Positions 9,624 to 20,900 of a stretch of DNA of 64,000 nt are shown here, in pieces. The stretch lies in assembly GCA_047967505.1 (NCBI GenBank), contig CM106540.1; one strand, given 5' to 3'. A program made the translations under genes and the position numbers. The stretch is from Dipteris shenzhenensis. Taxonomy: Eukaryota; Polypodiophyta; Polypodiopsida; Gleicheniales. The notes below the pieces were generated by a model. That model was not told where the DNA came from and did no database searches. It saw nothing but the letters and a program-made list of their open reading frames with translations. The number at the start of each line of letters is the position of its first letter. Within the stretch, counting starts at the first letter, position 1.

Positions 9624-12600
9624 TAGTGTCACATGAAAGCGCATTTCGTCCCCTCGAAACAAGACGAAACGTGTCAAAACATTATGAAACGCTCCCAACG
9701 AAACACTGTTTCACCCAAATGCATGAAAGTCGATTTTTGCCATTTTTTAACCAGTTGACCTTCCAAAACACTCTCCGCCTCTGTCGCCTACACCCGTGTT
9801 GCTTTTGCCTCCACTCGGGTTAGATCTCGCCTCTCCATCTCTCTGCCCGTACCACGCTGCCTTCTTGCAAGCCCTTGCTACAGCCGACGCTTGGGCAACG
9901 CTATAGCCACCGCATGCTCCAGCCCGCAAGCCTGGATGCATCTACGTTTCTCCTGCCAGCCACCATCGACGACCAACTCTTGCCAACGTTAATCAACGAC
10001 TTGTACGTTGCCCATCCGTTTTTATTGCTGCCATCAACGATTGTGGGGAAGTGATTCGAGGAGCATCAAGCCAGGTGAAGGCACACTACATATGGGAGAG
10101 AGCTCAAGGAACACATGGCTGCACTCATGTTCCGGAAGGTGTATTTTTAGCGCATGGTGGATTACTATCAAAGTTTGAAGAGGTCCGGTCATTGCTCCAT
10201 TTACCTTTTTCTCAGGAGGTGATTGATGCAAAGGTGCAAGAGGCCACTGAAATAGAGAGGCTGAAAAGAGAGGCCTCTACTTCAACAAGAATCTCACCTC
10301 AAGTACCTTCTCAAAGAGGGGCCTCTACTTCAACAAGAACCTCACTGCAACTACCCTCTCAAAGCAATATTGGGCCTTCTCCCCAAATTCTCACCACCCC
10401 AGAGTCTTCTAACATTGGTGAGTCTTTAACCAATTGTGAATATAAATGAAGTTCTGGTGCCTTCTCCACATTCATCAAACTTTGTTAGTATTGGTATGGG
10501 CCATGAGAGGATCCCAACATCCTCATGTCAAGGTTGCAACAACAAGAAAAAGGGGAAGAGAGCCACCAAGACACCAAATCACGCTTGATGCTAGGTTTGC
10601 TCCAAAGTTACCAAGAGGCTCAAATAGCTGAGCATCGTTCTTCTATCAATGCAACCTTGCATTTAACATAGCTCAATGTCTAGCATACCAAAAGTTTTAT
10701 CGTGCACTTGTGGCAGCAACCGCAGCTGCAGCAGGAGCTACAAGCCTACACCGAGCAAATTCTGAGTCCTTAAGAACTACCCACTTGACAAATCAAGTGA
10801 GGCAGATTGAGGAGGAGCTTGTGGGGTTGAGAGCATGCTGGGAGCAATATGGGTGTAGCATCGTGTCAGACGGATGGACTGACACGGTAAGTAACAAGTT
10901 ATAAATATAAGTCTTTAGTCTTTAGTCTTTACTTACAAAGTTACAGTGTAGATTTGTGGCTGATTTTAGAGCTAAATTCTAATGCATGATGTATTTTTGG
11001 ATCTTTACTCTTGTGACTTGTCAAATATATTTAGAGGCGCCGTCACATGATAAACATCCTGGTCTCCTCTTGTGCTGGCACTACATTACTTCGTGTAGTT
11101 GATGCCTCTGTCCTTGGCTTGAGTATCACGGGGGAGTGCATTTATGGGCATATTAGGCATGCCATTGAGAAGGTTGGGCCACAAAATGTTGTCCAAATTA
11201 TTACTAACAATGGCTCCAATTGTTCCAAGATGGGGGAATTTGTTGAGAGGGATTATCCGACCATTGTATGGACTCCATGTGCTCTCACTCTTTGGACTTG
11301 ATGATGGAGGACATCACAAAGTTGGATTGGGCGGAATCTATGCTTAATAAAGCAATCCAAATCATCAAGTTCATAACAAGAAAGAGCATGGCATTAGCTC
11401 TTTTTAGAGGTGTATGCAAGTATGATCTTGTCAAGCCATCCAAGACAAGATTTGGCTAGCTTTTTCTTGTTCTTCAAAGGTAAGTGACAAGTCAAGAGCT
11501 AGCTAATAGAGAGTTGATTCTGAATTTCATTTCTTAATACTTATTATTCAAAATTTGATTCTTGAATCTTAACTTATGCTGAAATTTAGGATGACACAAA
11601 CGAAAGATGCACTGAGGCATCTCGTTTGTTGCGAAGAGTGGGAGGCTTGGAGGGAAAGCCGCAAAGTGGAAGCATGTACCATAACTTCCTATATCTTTGA
11701 CATCACTTTTTGGGAAGAAGCCGCAGCCATGAAAGCCACCATCACACTTTTGTACTTCATTTTAAGATTATTTGACTATGAGGGAAGTACGATGAGTCAT
11801 AGCTACCACTACATGCAAAAGCTTAAAGAGTGCATGCTCAATTGTAGATGTCTTTCAAGTGATAGGTATGCGAATTCTTTGTTATTCTATCATGAGATGT
11901 TACATTGAATTTAGAAAATGTTGTGACATAGTATTGAAATTTCATACGTTGCAATTTACAGGGTGGATGCATCATCTTCGTCAGATATGGACAAAAAGAT
12001 GGAATTGGTTTCATAAACCAATTCATATTATTTCCTATGTGTTGCATCCATTATACAAGGAGGAAAGCCACTAGTCAGACATTGTTCTTAGGGCTAGGTG
12101 GACATCCTATGTGGATAGAGTTTTGCCGTCCGAAGAGCAAGGAATGTGAGTACTTACTACGAAGCATCTTGATTGAAATTCTTGGTCTTAGTATACTATG
12201 TGATCAATTAGCTAAGAGCTTATACTTGCATCTTATAGGATTGAGAGGGAGTGTGTGCTCTATGTTCATGACCGTAGCCAGTTCAGCCGAGATGTGGCTA
12301 TCAGTCTAGAGCAAAAAGATTTGCCAGTTCATGGTGGGAGATAAATTGGCGGCTTACTCCCACTTTACAAAGATTAGCTCTTTGAGTATCATCATAAGAC
12401 TGCACTAGTGGAGCAGCTGAGTGCATGTAGAGCATATGCTTAGACATTTATTACTAAAAAGAGAAATTGGTAATCCAACTTATTGCTTGGATGCATTTTC
12501 AGTCTTGAGTCTTATCCAATTTATGAATCATGACTATTTAGAATCTAGAATCTAGATGCATTTTCAATCTTGTTTTATTTAGAAATACTTATGTTTATGT

Positions 12601-13659
12601 GATTATCATGTTACAGCTTTAGCACATCTCAGCTTGACAGGTTGGTCTATGTAAATGTCAACCCTTGTCTCTTGGAGAGGTTCAAGACACATACAATATT
12701 GAAGGGACCAATGTGCTAAATTAGAAGGTCAAAGAGCTCAATACAAAAGTTTTAAAGAAGCTTGAGCGAGGCATGGCTCGAGGGAAAACTATTGGTATAT
12801 CATTCATCCAAGGCGCAGTGATGAGGATACAGCTTATGACTTTCTTTGAGAGGATGAGGCACGCTTTCGACGTGTGACATGTGCGCAATCAAGGGTTATT
12901 GCACAAGCATCTACTAGTGCAACACCCTTGATTGCAGACACTGGCCCTTCATCTTCACTAGAATGTTATACACGACGGCGAGGTCATGGTCGTACCCTTG
13001 CTACTAGTGGTCATTCTAGTGATTCCTTTGAGGAGATGGCGGCAAGGGTAGAGGCACAAGAGAGTATGGCGAAGAATCTATAGATTCAGATGTTGATAGT
13101 GATAGTGATAGAGAGAGTATTGAGCATGAGTAGTTGACTTGTTATTACTCGTGACTCATGCTACTCATTTTGATTTTTGAAAACTTTGAGCTTACGACTC
13201 GTCACTTTGGGAACTTATTATTTTATATATCTATTTTTGGAACTTATTTCTGCTTCATATTTTGGAAATGAGTCATATATCTAGAATCTAGATTCAAACT
13301 TCAATGAGTCAATGATGTTCATATATCTAGATCCTAGAATCCAATGTCCATATGGTTTTAAGTTTTGACTCCATAAATATTAAATGGATTATGGTCTAAT
13401 TTCTAAAGCTAAACTTGAGATAGGATGCTAAAATAATGTGTTTGTGACATGTTTTGAATTACCAGAGGCTAGGTGTATTGACTTATCAATTGTTTTTGTC
13501 TTTGTTCACTCTAAACTTGAATATAACATATATTGCTTGCCTCTATCCTTGTATATATGAAGTATCATTTCGAAACCTATAAGTTTCGTCCGAAAAGTCA
13601 AACGAAACGCGTCAAAACCCGAAAACAACGAAACAAACGAAACGTTTCTTGTGACTATG
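9624..13659 (+). mobile_element. hAT-family DNA transposon, complete but decayed (4036 bp)
   Basis: The ends are TAGTGTCACATGAAA on the left and, reverse-complemented, CATAGTCACAAGAAA on the right, which agree at 11 of 15 positions and roughly fit the YARNG start of hAT inverted repeats. Both ends carry clusters of the motif CGAAAC (9655-9710 and 13570-13648), probable subterminal transposase-binding repeats. An identical 8-bp duplication flanks the element. It contains a broken transposase of the DUF659/hAT dimerisation type. It sits inside a LINE reverse transcriptase gene, next to the active-site codons. Confidence 0.9.
10051..12900 (+). pseudogene. hAT transposase (DUF659 type), several exons, broken
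   Basis: The N-terminal part at about 10051-10630 resembles the linker after a BED-type zinc finger. 10710-10904 holds the start of DUF659 with CSIVSDGWTDT. 11041-11300 continues it (INILVSSCAGTTLLRVVDAS, QNVVQIITNNGSNC, DYPTIVWTPCA), then in another frame DLMMEDITKLDW and KPSKTRFG to 11460. 11576-11830 is the following helical region (WEAWRESRKVEA, FWEEAAAMKAT). At about 12340-12480 a stop-ridden frame matches the C-terminal hAT dimerisation region (WWEINW, PTLQRLA, CTSGAAEC). Frameshifts and stops show that it is dead. The introns, if any, cannot be set reliably. Confidence 0.8.
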
Positions 13660-13667
13660 CATAGTCC
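13660..13667. repeat. Right 8-bp target-site duplication CATAGTCC
   Basis: Perfect copy of 9616-9623. Confidence 0.9.
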
Positions 13668-15180
13668 TCATATCCTCCTCCATGGCGGGTCTCTAGAAGC
13701 ACCTAGAGGCCCTAGAGGTGTTTTGTAGGGAGAGAAACCTGACAGTCAACCTTGGCACGACCAGAGTTATGATTTTCAATACCTCATGGGCAATGCTTCA
13801 TCGACATAGTTTCACCTACCGACACGTGGCTAGGGAGTTCTAGCTCGACTAGAGCAACGGTGCTTTCAAGCACATTTCTAGGACCCTCACACGAAGGGAT
13901 GGCTCTTTGATACACTCGGGAGCTAACAGCCATGTATGTAGCACCTTTCTTGGGGGCGAACTTTCGGCAACAAACTGGAAGAGTTTTGAGAGATTGCAGG
14001 TGACTATGGGCTCCCAGATGATATGGAGTAAGCCCTCAGTTCCCCATCAGATTATACATGCAGAGTATGCCATGACACCTCTCCAAATCGATGCTATCTT
14101 TCTGACAGTGACATATATTCACAGGGTTGAACTCTACCTAGATGGAGATTGCCAAGATTGGCACTAGAGTCATTACGACGACTTGCAGACAGTGGGGTTA
14201 GTGCTGCTTGGCATGCATGTGTTTCCAAATGGTTTGATAGCTAGGGTGCCTAGATAGATCGATTGCTGCCCTTCCAGTACAGGTTGGATGCCCCGGCCTC
14301 CTTGATTCCACGAGATGAGATCAAGTGTATATTACAGTTAGATTTATTACAGCTCTACAAGGCATGGGCTTGGGGGGGCTACTAGGTACTCCCCATCAAG
14401 ATCCAGTTCTATCGCGTCAATTTCCCTAAGTATTAGAGGACGGACTGATCATCAGACCCTCATACCTGGAGGATAGACGCCATCTCACATGCATTGAGGA
14501 TTGCCATTGGACAGATGAGAGTCTCGTCCCATCAGTTGGGAATTGAGGCAGGTAGAGCTGCCGGCCTACCAAGAGAGCAACGGATATGCAGACTTGCACA
14601 TTGGGGGAGGTGGAAACAGAGGAGCATGCTCTATGCATATGTCCAGCATATTATGAGATTCAAGGGTGGTACTATTGTCCCTATATTGGGAGGGGCTCGG
14701 TTTTGGACCACTCTCGCCTGCTCCATTTTCAGGACCAGGTCTGTGTGGGTCTTTATCTAATGGAGATGCGACGACACAGAGAGACTCTTCCGAGACAGAT
14801 TAGACAGCTTGTGTTGACAGTATTACCTGAGCCAGAGACAGAGGTTGCCCAGCGACACGTCCCTGATTTTTATGCCTTTGAGTCAGCCCTGGGGCACAGC
14901 CGAGGGGAGGAGGAGATAGATGATTTGAGGAGGCGGCGGCATGGAGTGGGGGAGCAGAGAGTTGCTAGACCACACACCATAGAGATCAGCGTATCACAAC
15001 CTTTCTTCGTGTGATCACTAGAGTCGAGGGGTAACTCTTGACATGGTGCGCTGAATATAGAACCCCCGGGTCCCGCCCCACCATTACGAGAGGCGACACG
15101 ACAGATACAGATACGAGACATCCTCACATCTCAAGGAGGGCCACCATGGCACTTGGATATGCCTTTTGAGTTTGTGAGTT
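13668..15180 (+). pseudogene. LINE ORF2 fragment, right part: RT thumb to C-terminal zinc-binding region
   Basis: It continues the gene cut at 9623. The frame directly after the duplication reads MAGL, one stop, KHLEALEVFC, then NLTVNLGTTRVMIF, the sequence that normally follows YADD in this LINE clade. Downstream, stop-ridden sequence reaches 14494-14700, where two frames together give SHQLGIEAGRAAGLPR and a Cys/His cluster (ICRL, then GEVETEEHALCICPAY). This is the usual C-terminal zinc-binding end of such ORF2 proteins. The final open piece ends at 15014, and the 3' region runs to about 15180. Confidence 0.75.
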
Positions 15181-15348
15181 TCCAATGTATATCAGTTTTT
15201 GAGTTTTGAGTTATGATTTTCTGTGTTTTCTTAGCACTTCGCAGGAGTTTTAGCAAACCCTTTGCTTCAGCCCACTGCAGCTTGTATGAGTCATTATGTG
15301 ATTGTACTTTGTCTCATAGGGCCACGAGGGCTCCCGAAGAAGTTAATA

Positions 15349-15350
15349 CA

Positions 15351-15383
<33 letters not shown>

Positions 15384-15385
15384 TC
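15349..15385. repeat. (TC)n microsatellite
   Basis: TC repeat with one TTTC interruption. Confidence 0.9.
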
Positions 15386-15514
15386 ATCTATGCAGCTTGT
15401 ATCCCTTGAGGGAGATGAGCGTTGGTTTGCACGAGTATCTAGATGATTTTGGTTGTAGGGTATGTCTATTGGTCATTTCAAATTTTTTGCCTTAGCGTTG
15501 TTGCCTTAGTAGTA

Positions 15515-16015
15515 AGAGAACCTTCAAGATTATACGTGATGACCTATGGCATGCATACATCCATAGGACATGGTTATCCCCCTGGAGCCACAAGCGACCA
15601 AGATGGCCTTCAACAAATTGCAGTTCTTTTACTTAGTGAGGGCAGTTTCATTGAGGTTCCAAGATACCTACAAATCCATTGCTCACATGTGGTATGGATC
15701 ACCATGGGACAGCTTAGGACCCATCCCACCAATTCTAGATCGAGGGAAGACGGGAGTCTACGGTCATTCAAGATCGTAGAGATCCACGACTGTGCACTCT
15801 TTGCTACACACATGAGATAGAGATCGAGGAGCATGTTTTGATGTGGTGTCCTAGATATCATGAGATCAAAAAGAGGTAACATTGCCTTTTCACTCACAAA
15901 TATACAAGCATGAGCAGTCATTGACTACCCATGGATGAGCAACATCATTGACAACCCACATTAGCTATGCGTTGCACTCTCCCTACATAAGATCACCCAG
16001 ATCAGGTCTAGACTC
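15515..16015 (+). pseudogene. Second copy of the same LINE ORF2 C-terminus
   Basis: Across two or three frames the sequence repeats the end of the previous element: CALC-like Cys pair, IEIEEHVLMWCPRYHEIKKR near 15800-15870 (compare VETEEHALCICPAYYEI at about 14620), then TLPTDHPDQ-like sequence. It is heavily mutated. Confidence 0.6.
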
Positions 16016-16319
16016 ATGAGGCCTACTATGGATTAAATGCTTCGTCAACATGAGAGGAGATCATTGGGAGATGCCAAGATCGAGACACAAATTTTCACAT
16101 ACTTTGTCAACAGGAGACTAGACACAGCACTGCCCCATCTGGGGTACTATCATTGTGGCATCTCGATGCTAGGCAACTTCATGTCGCCCACGAGTATATT
16201 CCATGGAGAGGAGCCGAGGACAAACAGATCTCCGATACGTCCTAGAAACACCAAGACTCCCAATGGAAGCCTACACAAGGCCGTGTGGAGCTTAGACTAC
16301 TCGTGGATGACATAGGACA

Positions 16320-17560
16320 CAATAGGACATGATTAGAGCCTTCAAAGCCCCCTCTAGTTCTTGCTCATCCACTTCATTGGATTCAATTTTCTTTGGTACA
16401 ATGCAAGGCATTGAATACTTATTTTAAACTATCATTCTATTAAGGACATAGTAATCTATGCACAAATACATGGATCCATCTTTCTTTGTAACTAAGAGAA
16501 TTGGAGCAGCCCATGGAAAATTACAAGGCTGAATTTGTATATTTTTTAAGATACCGTGATGATTTCCATTCTACTTCCTCCTTTTATGTTTGACTCAAAT
16601 GGTGAGACACTTTGACAATAGGAGCAGCTTCTCACACTAATTGTATCATAGGAGGGAAATCATAGGGAAGGCCCTCAGGAAAAACATTGATAAACCCATA
16701 TAACAAAAATTGATGCTTTCATCTTTCTTTTCAACTGAATGCAAATAACTTTCCAAATAACATCACAAAGAAATACCTTAGCATCTCTGTGTTCGAGCAA
16801 ACATTCCAACAACATACAACTAATGAGAATGAAATGCGGATCACCTGCCCATCCATCTCAAAAGGATCATAGTTATTTAAAAACTTCTCCGTAGGGTATG
16901 GCCTAACCTATAGAGCCATTCTCTATTGAAGACCACATCAGTCTTGTCAAGATGCACAATTTGAAAGTTGAGATTGTCTTATACCCTTGAGCTTTCAAAT
17001 TTACATTAGGAAACATCGTGTTCCAGACTTTCTCGAAACCACATACTTTATGCGCACTGGGATTTTTAGGTAGGCTATATTTTTTAATGAGCACGTAGTC
17101 CAAAAAAGTATTAGTGGCAGTATCATCCTCGATACCTGGAACCCTCTTCCTATTAAGAATCTCATGCATCTTGACTAGGTCATGGGGCCAAAAGTGAATT
17201 TGTCACATGGTTGAAAAAAGACACGACTTTCAACTTGGGTTTTGGACTTTGCTACACAATCATTATAGATTTGAGCAAGTCTTATAGCCTCATCCAAGGA
17301 TTTTGGGGCATGTCTACGGACTTCTACCTTATAATCATCTTCAAGACTGCGTATGGTTCTCCTATTCTATCACTTTTCAAAGTACTCAAAGACAATACTT
17401 GACATATGTAATTTCTCGAGCTCTTAGAGATATTGAGCAACTATTTACCTCTTTCAACAGAATAGCACATGCACCAATTCTAACACTTAGAGCTACGAAA
17501 TAAGGCTCCTCCTGTTCCCTATGTATGCTCAAAAACCAACAGGGGAGATGAAGGTTCAGC
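16320..17560 (-). pseudogene. Ty3/Gypsy protease to reverse transcriptase fragment, antisense
   Basis: On the minus strand, after several stops and shifts, typical Ty3 RT phrases appear at about 16380-16560: [16 protein letters not shown] followed by a CIDY-like block and LNRM. Upstream on that strand, 17169-16903 is an open frame (LDYVLIKKYSLPKNPSAHKV) that is not recognised with certainty. The region is very degraded. Confidence 0.5.
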
Positions 17561-17926
17561 GGAAGATAAGTTAAGGAAAACACACACATAATACTAGAGT
17601 TTGTAAGGATAAAGGGGAGTGGAAGGGATAAAGGGAATTGGGGGTGGTTTATTATTGAAGAGAGACATGAGGCGATGGGAGGGCAAAGGGGAACTTCTGA
17701 AATTGTTTCTTGTGAAGCACCTTAAGTCCTCCACATCTGTAATCAGCTCACAACTAAAGGTAACACTGGAATGATCAAGTTGCAAAACTGGAAAAAGAGT
17801 GATGTCATGAGCTTTATCTTACTTATACTGAAAGACTTATTTTACTTCTACACTGCTTTGTTACATACTTTGCATTACTGATCTGTTGATGTCTGTTTTT
17901 AATTATGTGGTTTTTGAATTCATCAG

Positions 17927-17993
17927 TGCTGCAGGAGTCCATGGATTGGCTTCCTTGAGCCCAAGCCTCTCCAGCATCTCCATAATTGTTGCT
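17927..17993 (+). CDS. MURJ: MURJ exon (first visible)
   Basis: Acceptor CATCAG, donor GTAAGA. Encodes [18 protein letters not shown] and IIVA after one carried base. In bacterial homologs the same place reads N-A-A followed by a PSISPLLSS-type phrase. The preceding exon should therefore end in two bases (AA) that complete an Asn codon with the first T. Confidence 0.8.
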
Positions 17994-20900
17994 GTAAGAG
18001 AATGTTCGATTAACGTTGTGGTTGCTATAAGAAATTGTTGATAAACTTTCTCTTTATTGCTGCCTCTGCACAAACAACTCTGCATTTAACTCTAGAGAGA
18101 GAAAAATTGACAGGTGAGTTAATGCCTATAGATGCATGTCCTAATGGATATGCTATACCCATGCTTTGGGACTGATGACATAAGGTGGTATGCCATAGCA
18201 TGCAGTCCAGGCCACACTCCACAAATCTTCATAGTTTGAAGGTTTGTGAGTGAACATGTGGAAGACAAGGCTGCATGCAGTTTGGTTAAATTTATGTTAC
18301 TGGAGTAAACTGAGCTCTTCAGTGATATACAAGGGTGATGACTGTTGCAAAATTGTTGTCTAGCAATGAGTCTCTATCTATGGAGCTGTTTTTGTACAAA
18401 CTGGTATGAGATTTTCTTGTCCTCGTGTTTGCAGGTGGTTTTGCATACCTTAAGGTTTGGTTTCAAAGGGGCTGCATCACAAAACTTTACCTCAGGTTCT
18501 GATCAATGCAGCTCATGGTGCCTTGAGATGGGTGTTTGGCATTGTTTCATTGCTTTGATACAGAATTTGAACGGTTTCTCCTTTCTTTTGTCTAAAGCCG
18601 TCTTCTTGATAGATGATCTGTACAGGGGCCATCTCACTTGCCTTTGGAGCAACATGTGGAGCATTAGCTCAATGGTTTTGGCAGGTATTTGCCGAGTGAT
18701 TAATTATAATGTTCAGCAAATTCTCTGACACATCTGTCTTCTTGCTGCTCTATACTTTTCACTTATGTTCAAGAGGGCTGACCCTTGCATTTTTTTCAAT
18801 GGTTATATTAATATTGAAAGTGGTTTTCAATTTGGGCTACAGGCCAAGGTTCAGCTTGATGTAGGTCTTGCTTTCTTCCCAATGCAATTTGCAAATCCAT
18901 TCAGAGACAAGGACTTGCAAGAGGTAAGCATACACATTTGATTCACAATTCTGCTTTTATGGTAATCACAGAGCATTCTATCAAATGTATATTTCTCACA
19001 TGACCATACGTTAGCAACTATGGGAAGAGCAGGAGGAGTAGGGACTAAAAGTGTGCTTCTTGTTTGAGGTCCTGTTTGACTTCCATGCTCCAGAATGACT
19101 CCCTATTCTAAACATGGGACAGAAAGCATATTGCATGATTGTGTATATAACAGGATCAGAGCACTACCAACTGAGGCTAGAATAGATTGTTGGTGACCCA
19201 CTCCTGAGTTCTTAAAATATAATCAAAATTGTAGTCGTGAGATCTGATAGAGTAGAGGTTATTTATCTGCCTTTTTGTATTCATTTTGGTAAGCCACAAT
19301 GAACTCTTTTAATGGTCCTTCAAAGGGTTGCCTGTGTGTACTTACAAGCAGATTCCTGCATTTGCACTACGTTTCAGAAAGGCTCTACATTATAGGGAAT
19401 CAAACATGATTTCCTGTAAAGAGGGAGGAGTTGTAACAGAGAGGAATAATACACCCAAAAGAGAAGCTCTTTGTGACTATAGTGGACCGACTGGCAAAAG
19501 TCTTTCAGTTCAGAGTGTCTGGCAGATATGGTCATCAACAGGTGGAGGTGGCTAGGTTGCTAGAACACGCCTCAAATATAAAGGTGGCCAAAGCACTTGT
19601 CCCTCAAGTCTCCATTTCCCCCCGCCTTGCAACGAGGGGGGTAGAGGGCGATTGGAGCAGCTAGTTCCACCGTCTTCCCGTAATTGCGAAGGACCTTGGA
19701 TCTTTGTGGCCTTGGGGTATGCCCCCACGTAGAGCTTCTTGTTCTCTTGTCACTTTGCCCTCTCACGGATCGAGACTAATCTCCCTCCCTCCAAACCTCT
19801 CATGGATTGAGAGTAATCCCCCTCCAAACCTCTCTTAAAACGAGCAGATAGAGTCTTCTTTAGCAGCCTCAAGCTCCTAACAGGCCTTGTTTATTACATC
19901 TCGCCTTTGCTATGAGTTGAACACTCATGAGCTGAATCATAGTGCTGGCTACGCATGGTGAAGTTTATGGTTTTCACGTTGTCTTTTCAGAGGATGAGTT
20001 GGGTATGTTCTTGGATTCATCTAGATATATTTTCCCACCTTATTAGTCGACATGCAAATTTAATCTTGTAAAGTTTTCGTCCATGTTGCATTCTGGGCGG
20101 CACGGCCATTTTCTGAGTGGCGGAACAGCTTGTTTCTGAGTGGAGGGGCTGAACCGCGGGGGGCGGAGGGGGGGAGCTAGGTGGGGAGAGAGCAAGTCTT
20201 GATGAACATAACATTGTGCTAATATGCTGCCCCATGCATTTTTGGAGAATAGTGGTCTGCATTTGTATGTGACCTGCTGGCGGGCGACTGCTATTTCTTA
20301 CAATTAACATGAGGATTGTTCAAGAAGAGGAAATGTTTCACAATTTTCATCATTTGAGTCTCCCATGGGAGTATCAAATGCTCGACCTTCCTGATTTGCT
20401 TATTTTTGAACTTATTCATTTATGATGATGATAATTTAGACTTGAAAAATGGAAGCAAGTGTGTCAAGGCTAAAATTAATTTGGTAGCAAATACAGACTT
20501 GAAACTGTGATTGAGGCCTTAGGCTTGAGTGTAAAAACTAATTCTCATGCCAGAGCTCATCACGTTAAGGGCAATGAATACCTTGCATCGACATTAATGA
20601 GCTCAAGAGATTAGGATTGAATTGAGATGTTCAATGGTGATGCTGAAGTTTCAAGGTTAAGATCTAGATTGGCGATTAACCATTTTCTACTTGAAACAAG
20701 GGACAAAATCAAAACAGCTTGCAAAGTGATTATACTCGCAGTTGGGTTAGAATTTTCTTGTTCAATCATGATTGCTCTCATTTTGGCAAATTTACCCAGG
20801 GTATAATGTGTTGGGATATTTGTGATCAAGGGCTTGCTCTAAGGTGCATGTGTGCATCTAGTAGCAGTCTTGTGTGTGTGTGTGTGTAGTGAAGCACACT

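Noticed and set aside
18345-18728. A single 127-codon open frame as a gene
   Set aside because: It covers two MURJ exons and their intron; the exon at 18626 is read in another frame.
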